Source: Mucilaginibacter sp. cycad4 (GTDB lineage Bacteria; Bacteroidota; Bacteroidia; Sphingobacteriales; Sphingobacteriaceae). Taken from it: 64,000 nt of DNA. Of this stretch, positions 54,480 to 62,733 are shown one piece after another (the first letter of the stretch is position 1; each line of letters begins with the position of its first letter). The translations under genes and the position numbers were made by a program. The stretch covers positions 1,488,001 to 1,552,000 of the forward strand of contig NZ_CP139559.1 of assembly GCF_034263275.1 (NCBI RefSeq), given 5' to 3'. The notes under the pieces were generated by a model. That model was not told the origin of the DNA. It searched no databases and worked only from the letters and a program-made list of their open reading frames with translations.

Positions 54480-54840
54480 AAAGCGGGGAGAATGTGCGGC
54501 TCCCCTCTTGAGAGAGTAACAGCCCATTATTAGATAGCAATGGAAAATGTAAGGCCGTATAGTTGACTCACCCGGTCTACGCTACGCTGGATCACCCCTC
54601 TATCCTTCGGATAAAGAGGGTAAGAAAAAACAAATTAAAATCCCCTCTTTACGCTTGCGTAGAGAGGGGTGACGAGCGCAGCGATGTCGGGGTGAGTCGA
54701 TATGCGCGATGATTTTAGTCATTATGTCTAACGAAAGGCTATTACTCTTGAGAGGGGTGTGTTTCTGCTTTGATAAGCTTACCGCAGAAACACACCCCTG
54801 CTACCGCTCATTTCTCCTCTCAAAAGGGGATTTTAAAATC
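54480..54840. repeat. Nested palindromic repeats in the gap before the TPR gene
   Basis: Outer arms (CCCCTCTTGAGAGAGTAACA from about 54505; the imperfect partner ends near 54757) enclose an inner inverted element bounded by GACTCACCC at 54565-54573 and GGGTGAGTC at 54690-54698. Next to them is a perfect 15-bp hairpin (54754-54768 with 54784-54798, GGGGTGTGTTTCTGC). This fills most of the 617-bp gap 54261-54877; 54368-54479 is A/T-rich with no clear feature. Confidence 0.75.
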
Positions 54841-54877
54841 CTTTATTCGTTTAATTGCTTCAGTTAACGGTTTTTGC

Positions 54878-56632
54878 TTAAAATACGGGCTTATCAATTT
54901 CCATATCCTTTATTTTCCAGGCAGTTTTTAATTGTTGTTTTATTTTATTTAAAGCTGTGGCATTACTTGTATTTTGATAGGCCAGCTGAAGCCCGGTTAA
55001 TGCCCAGCCATTGTTGGGGTTAATTACAAGATCTTTATTGAATACAGCTATGGCTTCATTGTACCTGCCTGCTTTTAACAAAGCATTACCAAGGTATTGC
55101 CTCGCAGGCAGGGGCCAGTCGCGCGGTTCGTTATAGATCAGGTGATCTTCGGTGGTAACGGCCTTTTGTAAGATATTAATGGCTTCGCTGTATTTTTTTT
55201 CGGCGGCGGCAATAGTACCCTGTAACATAAGGCTGGCAATGCCTGCAGATTCATAAGCACTGCTGAAGTTATCAATCGGCGCCTTTAATGATGGATCCTG
55301 CATTTTGGTTTCCAGCATTTTTAGCTCATCCCTGGCATTGATAATATTGCCCTTGTTACACCATGCCAGCCCTTTTGAAAAATGCAGTAATGCCGATGCG
55401 TAAACAAGTGAATCAACAGGTTTGATATTTAAAATATCTGCCCATTTACCAAAACGAACTGCCGTTAATACCGGCTGCATATAAACATACTGGAAAAAAT
55501 TACCATCGGCACCCTTTGCAGCTAAATAATAGGAGGGCAATGCTGCCCTGGCATCATTAGCGGCGGCAAGGGCCATTTGATAATTGCCGGCCATTTGCGC
55601 ACAATTTACTTTTAAATGGATGTTATGGATCTTATATAAGATATCTCCGTTTGCTACGGGGCTGTATTGTTCCAGGTAAGTATTAAAACCTGCAACAGCG
55701 GCTGTGTTATTTGTAATGCCCTGCTCATAATTGCCGGTACGGATGTAAATATGTGAAGGCATATGTGTTATATGCGATACCTGCGGCATCAGGGTATCCA
55801 ACAAATGGGCGCTCTTTAATGCCATTTGCGGTGTTGCCGAAGCCTCCATAGTGTGGATGTAAAAATGATTGGCCCCGGGATGTTTGGGGGAAATGACTAA
55901 GGCTTGTTCTAACAGCGAGCGGATTTGCGGCGTCCATGGTTTGGGCGTAAAGTCATGGGCATACAGGTCCCAGGGGTGGAGCAACAGTAAAGCATCAGCA
56001 TATAGTGTCAATACCTCGGCATTTTTAGGATACTTTGAATATACTGCCTGCATGGCACCGGCATAATTGGTTCTTAACTGTTTTACAGTAAGGCCGCTGT
56101 CTTTACTGTAGCGATGCTGCATAGCGGCAATAAGCTCTTTTTCGAGCGGGGTGCAATTGGTGCTCAGTTTCTTGCTTTTTTCTGATGCTTCATAGGCATC
56201 AGCCGGCGGGGCATAACCGTTAGGATAATTAATGGTTGGGCCCATAGCCAATGATTTACCATACCAGGCCATCGCACAGTCGGGATCAAAACGGGTAGCT
56301 TTGATAAAAGATGCTATTGCTTCAATAGAATGAAAAGCATAATACATGCTTATGCCCTGGTTAAAATAAAATTGTGCACTATCTGATGATGCGGTGATTT
56401 TCCATTGATAATTCCCCCAGCCTTTTAATGCCGGGATCTCCGGGATGCTATCTGCGCCGTTATACACAAAACCACATACCACTGCCCGTTTAACGGTACC
56501 TTTGTAAAAGACAGCCGTTGATGTCGCGGTGTTTTTTTGATAACGGTAGTAAAAGGACTGCGCCGTGAAAAAAACAACGATCAATCCAAAAAAGCTTTTG
56601 ATTAAAAGGAGTTTGTTTTTCATTGTGTACAT
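54878..56632 (-). CDS. TPR protein with conserved His motifs, membrane-anchored or secreted
   Basis: 584 residues. A hydrophobic N-terminus (about 7-25) is a signal anchor. The rest is TPR-like helices (SAQFYFNQGISMYYAFHSIE; the C-terminus AGRYNEAIAVFNKDLVINPN is a canonical TPR). The middle carries two His-rich phrases, HPGANHFYIHTMEAS (H251, H256, H260) and SHITHMPSHIYIRTG (H287, H290, H294), a layout that suggests a metal site. I recall such motifs in a TPR group of unknown function. Met4 (56623) is an alternative start. Alone on its strand, divergent from the cupin gene. Confidence 0.85.
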   Translation of the reverse strand: MYTMKNKLLLIKSFFGLIVVFFTAQSFYYRYQKNTATSTAVFYKGTVKRAVVCGFVYNGADSIPEIPALKGWGNYQWKITASSDSAQFYFNQGISMYYAFHSIEAIASFIKATRFDPDCAMAWYGKSLAMGPTINYPNGYAPPADAYEASEKSKKLSTNCTPLEKELIAAMQHRYSKDSGLTVKQLRTNYAGAMQAVYSKYPKNAEVLTLYADALLLLHPWDLYAHDFTPKPWTPQIRSLLEQALVISPKHPGANHFYIHTMEASATPQMALKSAHLLDTLMPQVSHITHMPSHIYIRTGNYEQGITNNTAAVAGFNTYLEQYSPVANGDILYKIHNIHLKVNCAQMAGNYQMALAAANDARAALPSYYLAAKGADGNFFQYVYMQPVLTAVRFGKWADILNIKPVDSLVYASALLHFSKGLAWCNKGNIINARDELKMLETKMQDPSLKAPIDNFSSAYESAGIASLMLQGTIAAAEKKYSEAINILQKAVTTEDHLIYNEPRDWPLPARQYLGNALLKAGRYNEAIAVFNKDLVINPNNGWALTGLQLAYQNTSNATALNKIKQQLKTAWKIKDMEIDKPVF

Positions 56633-56719
56633 TGATTAGGTATATGCAATTTAAGCTTTTTATCAAACTAATGCAGCTAATATTGGTTAGATGGGTATAC
56701 ACTTTAAAAGGCTTCTAAA

Positions 56720-57208
56720 ATGGCGCATAATATAATAACTGTAAACGAAAACGAGGGGCAAACGCTTTCTGTAGTTGGTGATACCTACCGGGTCATTGTT
56801 TCGGGAAAGCAAACCAGTGGGGCTTATGCCGTTATTGATATGCTTGTGCCGCCGGGTGGTGGTCCGGGGCCACATGCCCATGCAGATATCCAGGAGTCAT
56901 TTTATGTTATTGAGGGCGAGGTTGAATTTAAAACAGAAGGTGGAATATATATAGCCAAAAAGGGCTCCTTTGTAAATATTCCAAAAGGCGGCGAGGTGCA
57001 TTGTTTCAGGAATGTGAGCAATACAATAGCCCATATGTTATGTACGGTTATTCCCTCCGGCCTGGATGAGTTTTTTGAGGAGATAGGTACCCCGGTTGCT
57101 GCGGGCACATTTTTATCTCCGGCTGTTTTAAATGGAGAAGATCTGGCCAGGTTGAAAGCTGCTGCGGAAAAATATGGTCAAAAACTATATCCGCCTGATT
57201 ATCTGTAA
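56720..57208 (+). CDS. Cupin domain protein (quercetinase-like)
   Basis: 162 residues with both cupin motifs: GPGPHAHADIQESFYVIEG (two His and one Glu metal ligands) and PKGGEVHCFRN (the fourth His). This suggests a metal-bound small-molecule dioxygenase, isomerase or binding protein in the cytoplasm. The C-terminal 40 residues are helical. No pathway neighbour identifies a substrate. Convergent with the kinase downstream. Confidence 0.9.
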   Translation: MAHNIITVNENEGQTLSVVGDTYRVIVSGKQTSGAYAVIDMLVPPGGGPGPHAHADIQESFYVIEGEVEFKTEGGIYIAKKGSFVNIPKGGEVHCFRNVSNTIAHMLCTVIPSGLDEFFEEIGTPVAAGTFLSPAVLNGEDLARLKAAAEKYGQKLYPPDYL

Positions 57209-57239
57209 TCTGTGTAAAAAGGGTGTAAGTGTTCTGCGT

Positions 57240-57262
57240 AGAGACACATCACTTGTGTCTCT
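57240..57262. terminator. Terminator between the cupin gene and the TPR kinase gene
   Basis: AGAGACACA pairs with TGTGTCTCT around TCACT, followed by TTTTA on plus. Both convergent genes can use it. Confidence 0.75.
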
Positions 57263-57273
57263 TTTAGGATCAG

Positions 57274-59547
57274 CTACAAATAATCCTTTTCTTCAAAAAC
57301 TTCCTCCCGGTTTTGTTCAATAGGGAAGGTTATCATTAACGTAACGCCCCGGGCGTTTTCAATTGCAAATTTCCCTTTTAACTGCTTGCCAAGTGCTTTC
57401 ATCATTTCCATGCCAAGGGAGTTAGCTTCACTAAAGTCAAAGTCGGGAGGGAGGCCGCGCCCGGTATCAGATACCTTTAAAATCGCATTTTCACCGTCTG
57501 ATGTTGACAGGCTCACCAGGATTTCCCCGCCGCTATGATCAAAAGCATATTTTATGGCATTGGTAATCGCTTCGTTTAATATTAAACCAATAGGTACTGC
57601 CAGGGCCGGATCAAGGTTCAGCGGATTTAACATCTGCTTTATCTTAATCTGCCTGAACCCTGTATCGAATGAATCGCTCAGGTAATCGATCAATTCACCA
57701 ATATAAGCGGGCATAGATACCAGGGCAGTAGTTGTACTGCTGTATAGTTTCTGGTGTAAAAGCGCAATAGCGTTTACCCGGTGCTGGCTGCCGCGAATTG
57801 CTTCAAGTGCGATATCGTTTTGTAAATAAGCCGATTGCGTGTTCAAAATGCTCATTACAATTTGCAGGTTGTTTTTTACGCGGTGATGTACTTCTTTTAA
57901 CAACCATTCTTTTTGCAGCAGCAAATCTTCCAGCAAAACGTTTTTGGAAGTGATCACTTCGTTGCTTTTTTGTTTATGTACATTTTGCCGGAATAATAAA
58001 CCTGCTATCACCAGCAATAAAAATATGGCGCCGATAGTGAGGTTTTTAACCAGGTTGGCCTGCTGTAAATTGGCCTGCTCAAGCTTGCTCTTTTGGCTTA
58101 AAAGTGTAATTTGTGCTTCTTTTTGCCGGGTTTCATATTCAATTTGCAGCTGCTCAATTTGTTTGCTTTTGGTGGTACTAAATATGGAGTCTTTAATGGT
58201 ATTGGCTGAAATAAGATGATGAATAGCCAACTGATACTGCCGCCGGCTGGTATCCAGGCCAAACCAAAGAGTTTCGTTGGTGCCAAGGTCATTGTCATTA
58301 CCAATCTTCTTCAATAAGTCCTGGTTCATTTTGAGATATTTTAATGCTTCGGCAAACCTGGCAGTAGCGGTGTAAAACTTAATGATCAGTTCATAATAGC
58401 TGCTCCGGGCATATAAATTGAGGTTAGGATTGTTGGTTTGCTGTATCAGTTTGTCGCAGTAAAGTTTAGCTGTATCATACTGTTTTAATGCCAGGTAAAT
58501 TTTAAGATAGGTTTGACTTACCTCATCGCCTCCTTCATATAGTTTTCCGGATGGTTGTACAAATTTTTGGGTCACCTGCGTTAAAAAGGCTTTGGCTTTT
58601 TGGGGCTGATGCATCCGGAGGTAAACATCAACTATATTGCCTGCCAGCAGGTATATGGTTGCATTATCTTTCTCTGATTTGGCAATTTCCAAAGCGCGTG
58701 AAAAATAACTGATAGCCTTTTGGTTATCGCCAAGCTTTATAAAATCATAGCCCAGGTTATTATTGATCTGGCATATTAACCTCACATTATCCGCATGGCT
58801 TGCAGTGGCAATTTTCAGGGCCATTAGTTCATAGCTGATGGCTGTTTTATAGTCGCCCTGGGTATAATATAGCCTTCCCAATAAGGCGTAAAGCCCTTGC
58901 GTTTCGGTGTAGTGAGCCTGGCCATAATAGGCTAACGCCTTTTTTGCTTCGGCAAAAGCAAGGGTATAATTATTCATCATTTGATGCAGGTCGGCCAGTA
59001 AGCGGTAGCACCGTGCAAGTTCAACCAGTTGGTTTGTATGTTCAAAAGCGCTGACGGCCAGGTTCAGATAATAAATCCGGGAAACCATGGTTTCATGCAA
59101 AAGATCCTGGCTGTAATATTCAGATAGCTCAAAGTAGGCTTTACCAAGCAACGGCCCGTTATGTGCCTGCTTAATTTCCTGTATGGTTTGTTCAAGCAAC
59201 GCCCGGCCGCTTTTGGGTTCGCCTTTTGATTTGTAAAATGCCGAACGGATCAATGCAATGCGAAAATTGACTTCGGCTTGCGGAGAGCGTTGATTAAGTT
59301 GTTTGGCCTGGTTAATAAAGTTAGAAGCACTATCCAATTGTGCCGGGGAAGGGTGGCGCAGGTGGGTGAAAAACTCTGCGAGTTGCAGCACTGAGTTAAT
59401 ACGGTTGACAGCAGGGCCCGGGAAGCTCTTTTGTAAAAGCAAAGAATCAACATGGCGCCTGGTAATTTCCTGCGCGTTTGCTGAAATAACGACAAGAAAA
59501 CAAAGGATAATCAGTTTGCATTTCCGTATCGTATCAGCCCGTTTCAT
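57274..59547 (-). CDS. Sensor histidine kinase with periplasmic TPR domain (HisKA_2 type)
   Basis: 757 residues from ATG 59547, which gives a signal peptide (KCKLIILCFLVVISANAQ); an upstream Met at 59607 is possible. TPR helices fill about 80-440 of the sensor, a coiled-coil leads to one membrane helix (near LTIGAIFLLLVIAGLLF), then a HisKA_2 dimerisation/phosphoacceptor box (KEVHHRVKNNLQIVMSILN) and HATPase (LNEAITNAIKYAF, DTGRGLPPDFDF). The response regulator is not in the window. The peptide or protein sensed by the TPRs is unknown. Confidence 0.92.
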   Translation of the reverse strand: MKRADTIRKCKLIILCFLVVISANAQEITRRHVDSLLLQKSFPGPAVNRINSVLQLAEFFTHLRHPSPAQLDSASNFINQAKQLNQRSPQAEVNFRIALIRSAFYKSKGEPKSGRALLEQTIQEIKQAHNGPLLGKAYFELSEYYSQDLLHETMVSRIYYLNLAVSAFEHTNQLVELARCYRLLADLHQMMNNYTLAFAEAKKALAYYGQAHYTETQGLYALLGRLYYTQGDYKTAISYELMALKIATASHADNVRLICQINNNLGYDFIKLGDNQKAISYFSRALEIAKSEKDNATIYLLAGNIVDVYLRMHQPQKAKAFLTQVTQKFVQPSGKLYEGGDEVSQTYLKIYLALKQYDTAKLYCDKLIQQTNNPNLNLYARSSYYELIIKFYTATARFAEALKYLKMNQDLLKKIGNDNDLGTNETLWFGLDTSRRQYQLAIHHLISANTIKDSIFSTTKSKQIEQLQIEYETRQKEAQITLLSQKSKLEQANLQQANLVKNLTIGAIFLLLVIAGLLFRQNVHKQKSNEVITSKNVLLEDLLLQKEWLLKEVHHRVKNNLQIVMSILNTQSAYLQNDIALEAIRGSQHRVNAIALLHQKLYSSTTTALVSMPAYIGELIDYLSDSFDTGFRQIKIKQMLNPLNLDPALAVPIGLILNEAITNAIKYAFDHSGGEILVSLSTSDGENAILKVSDTGRGLPPDFDFSEANSLGMEMMKALGKQLKGKFAIENARGVTLMITFPIEQNREEVFEEKDYL

Positions 59548-59770
59548 CTTCGGTTGGGAGCCTGTATGCATCAATCTTTTTCTAAATTTAGGTATATTCA
59601 AGTACATCTGCTAATCTTAAAGCGATACTGCCTGATGTAATTTATTAGTAGTCAGCTGTTTTTGAATTTTGTTTTAAAAGAAATGATTAGGGGCATCGAA
59701 AAAGAAATAATATTAAAAAACATTAACAAGGCTATATCAGCGCTAAAAAAATCTTTATTTAGCAATCCTT

Positions 59771-60052
59771 TTAGTATATTTTATCCGGTATAAATATATC
59801 CGTATTTGATAAATCATCATTTATCAGGATGCTGCAGCTCAGCACATTTCTTTTGATTGTTGACTGATGGCCGGTAATTTGTACCAAACAGGTGCCGCAG
59901 CTCCCCATTCCGCAGCACAACCCAAAGCCCGGAATTGCCAGGTTATCACATATGAGTGACATTAAACTGTGATACTGCCCGGGAAACGTATGTATGCATT
60001 CACTATTGCCCAGGTAATGTAATGTAAACAGAATAGTGTTCTTTTCGGGCAT
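59771..60052 (-). CDS. Small 2Fe-2S ferredoxin
   Basis: 93 residues. Cysteines C47-x4-C52-x2-C55 and C73 (in FGLCCGMGSCGTCLV and NVLSC) match a plant-type 2Fe-2S ferredoxin fold. C46 is an extra cysteine. An electron carrier is expected; no reductase or oxygenase partner is adjacent. It sits between two kinase genes on the same strand, 89 bp after the CHASE3 kinase stop. Confidence 0.85.
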   Translation of the reverse strand: MPEKNTILFTLHYLGNSECIHTFPGQYHSLMSLICDNLAIPGFGLCCGMGSCGTCLVQITGHQSTIKRNVLSCSILINDDLSNTDIFIPDKIY

Positions 60053-60141
60053 TGTCTACTGCTTTAAGCCTTAACGGGTGCGATAAGGTAAATTAGTGAA
60101 AAATTCGCGGTTAACCCGCAATGCCTATTGATTGCTTAGTT

Positions 60142-62490
60142 TTAAGCCAATGGTAAACTGAAATGAAAAACAGATCCGGTACCGCTTTCGCTTTCCGCCC
60201 AGATCTGGCCTTCGTGCCGGCGGATGATCTCGGCACTTAAATAAAGCCCGATACCGAAACCCGAAATATGACGGGTATGGTTGCTTTCAACCCGGTAATA
60301 ACGGTCAAAGATCCTGGGCAGGTCCTGGGAATTAACCCCCATTCCCTCATCTTTTACGCTAACCTCGGCAAAGCCATTGACCAGGGCGCATTTTACTTCA
60401 ATTTCCCTGCGTTTAGGCGAATATTTAACGGCGTTGCTAATCAGGTTGGAAATCACGGAGCCGATCTTTTCCTTGTCGGCATTAACCTGCACATGATCAC
60501 CAATATTGATGTGGATAGTATGAGTGGAAACAGTGAGCCCGTATTCCTCAACCACCTCCCTGATCAGCAGGTCAAGATCGAATAATTCTTTGTCGATAGC
60601 GATCTTACCCGATTCCAGGCGGGAAATATTCAGGAAACCATTGATCATGCTGCTCATCCTCTTAGCCTGTATATCCGCTTTTTCCATAGCCCCTGCGAGA
60701 AAATTGTCAGGGTTATTTTTCAACTTGAGGTTAGCTACCTGGATCAGCGCCATCAGCGAGGTTAACGGCGTTTTAAGCTCATGGCTCACCATACCTATAA
60801 AATCATTTTTTCGCAGCTCATCCTGTTTCTGTTCCGAAATATCCCTGGCGATCTTGGAAACCCCGGTGATTTTTCCCTGTTTGTCACGTATAGGCGAAAT
60901 GGTCAGGGATACGTCCAGGACACGACCGCCGTTTGCCAATCTTTTTGTCTCAAAATGTTCCATGCGTTCGCCGTTTTTCAAGCGGTCTATAATCTGCGGT
61001 TCCTCATCATGCCTGTCTTCCGGCACCAGCTTAAGAATGGATTGTCCTATCATTTCGGAGGCCGGATAACCAAAAATCCTTTCTGCCGATTTGTTCCAGC
61101 TGGTGATTGTCCCCTCCAGTGATTTACCGATTATCGCGTCATCCGATGATTCTACGATGGCGGCCAGTTTGGCACTGCGTTCTTCTGCTTTTCTCTGGTC
61201 GGATATGTCCAGTGCAATCACCAATCCGGCATAAACCATTCCCCGCTCGTCTGTTAATGGCACAAAATCCACCTGCAGGTCATCCCCGCCGGTACTTTTA
61301 AATTCGGTCCTGATCTGCTCACCGCTCAACATTCGGTCATAGTACTCCTTCGTTGCGGCATAGCGCTCGGGAGAGTTAACTTCGGCCATATGTAAACCTG
61401 CGTAGTTCTCCGCGTGGTAACCTAATTTTTGCATCAGGTCGCCTTCCATCGTTACCAGGTTGTGCTTCCTGTCCACAACAAGGATCAGGGAGCGGGGGAT
61501 ATTGACTGCTATTGAACGGAATAACTGTTCCTTCTTTTGTATTTCCTCCCTGCTTCGTTGCAACTCTTCGTTACTTGCCAGCATTTCTTCGTTTGATGCT
61601 GCAAGTTCTTCATTAATCGCTGTAAGTTCTTCATTAAGGGCCTGTGTTTCCTCTTCGCTTTCTGCAAGGGATTTGGTGCGGGCAGCTACCAGTTCCTCCA
61701 GTGATCCATTCATCAGTGAAAGTGCCTGTTGTGCCTCCAAAAGCTCTCCATTTATCGAAACGAGTTCTTCATTTGCGGTGCTAATCTCCTCATTAGCCGC
61801 GGTGAGCTCCTCGTTAAAAGCCGCAGTCTCTTGTTCTTTGAGCTGGAGGTCCCGCTGCAGGCGGTCTTTTATCTTCACATCACGAATTGCACTGAAATAA
61901 GATAGCGAAGCGATCGCAACGGCGAGTATCAGGGCAGTGACTATGGCTGCCGGGGCCACGAAGGTATAACGTTCTAAAACTGCCATGCGCTCATCCAATA
62001 GTTTGCGTTCGGTGTCTTCTGCATGGTCAACGGCAAGGCGCAACGCGTCCATGGCAGATTTTCCTTCTTCCAGGTCGGCTGTGGAAACAACCTGTTGATG
62101 TTGTTTTTTTGAAACAAGTTCCTCAAGGATGGCCATTCGCCGGGTTAGTATTGCACGAATGTCTGCCAGGTTGGCTTGTTGCCCGGGGTTATCAAGGGTT
62201 AGGGTACTTACCTCTTCAATCAGGCTCTGTGTTTTGAGATAGGCGCCCTTATAGGGGCCCAGGAAGGCTGCCTTGCCCGTGAGCAGAAAGCCACGCTGCC
62301 CGGTTTCTGCATCTTTCATCGACGAAATAGCCTGCTCAAGTTTCTGAATCACCAATGTGCTATGGCCAACAGCTTTATTACTGTTCAGTAAGTTATTAAT
62401 TGTATTATAAGAAAAAATTCCGACGAGCAGCAGGATCAATATTGAAAACCCGTAGCCGAGCTGTAAATTGCGGATAAAGTTTAGTCGCAT
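60142..62490 (-). CDS. CHASE3-PAS-PAS sensor histidine kinase
   Basis: 782 residues from ATG 62490 (the frame starts six codons earlier). Two membrane helices (about 10-30 and 180-202) flank a CHASE3 periplasmic domain (AISSMKDAETGQRGFLLTG). A long coiled coil of NEEL-type heptads (about 215-310) precedes two PAS domains (about 320-435 and 445-555), then HisKA (H in GMVSHELKTPLTSLMALIQ) and HATPase (ISNLISNAVKYSP, VKDEGMGVNSQDLPRIFDR). The cognate regulator is not in the window. It is divergent from the next sensor gene with about 240 bp between. Confidence 0.94.
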   Translation of the reverse strand: MRLNFIRNLQLGYGFSILILLLVGIFSYNTINNLLNSNKAVGHSTLVIQKLEQAISSMKDAETGQRGFLLTGKAAFLGPYKGAYLKTQSLIEEVSTLTLDNPGQQANLADIRAILTRRMAILEELVSKKQHQQVVSTADLEEGKSAMDALRLAVDHAEDTERKLLDERMAVLERYTFVAPAAIVTALILAVAIASLSYFSAIRDVKIKDRLQRDLQLKEQETAAFNEELTAANEEISTANEELVSINGELLEAQQALSLMNGSLEELVAARTKSLAESEEETQALNEELTAINEELAASNEEMLASNEELQRSREEIQKKEQLFRSIAVNIPRSLILVVDRKHNLVTMEGDLMQKLGYHAENYAGLHMAEVNSPERYAATKEYYDRMLSGEQIRTEFKSTGGDDLQVDFVPLTDERGMVYAGLVIALDISDQRKAEERSAKLAAIVESSDDAIIGKSLEGTITSWNKSAERIFGYPASEMIGQSILKLVPEDRHDEEPQIIDRLKNGERMEHFETKRLANGGRVLDVSLTISPIRDKQGKITGVSKIARDISEQKQDELRKNDFIGMVSHELKTPLTSLMALIQVANLKLKNNPDNFLAGAMEKADIQAKRMSSMINGFLNISRLESGKIAIDKELFDLDLLIREVVEEYGLTVSTHTIHINIGDHVQVNADKEKIGSVISNLISNAVKYSPKRREIEVKCALVNGFAEVSVKDEGMGVNSQDLPRIFDRYYRVESNHTRHISGFGIGLYLSAEIIRRHEGQIWAESESGTGSVFHFSLPLA

Positions 62491-62733
62491 AGAGATACCT
62501 GGTATCAATGGTTTAAGGGGTACGCAATAAAGTTATGGTTTTACGAAAAAAACTACAGTGATAGTTGGGCGTTGCGGCTAATAAATGTTCCGGGTAACAT
62601 AGATGTTACAATAGCCGTTGTGCCTGTTATTTGTGCAACAGTTTAATTTTAACTCCGGGGCTTAATTTTTTTAATTGGTAACTTACTAATTGACAATGAC
62701 GTTTAAGAGCTTGATTGATTTTACTAACTATAT

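Noticed and set aside
60524..61069. A 181-codon plus-strand ORF inside the CHASE3 kinase
   Set aside because: It is the antisense of the PAS, HisKA and HATPase coding region; no motif and no start signal.
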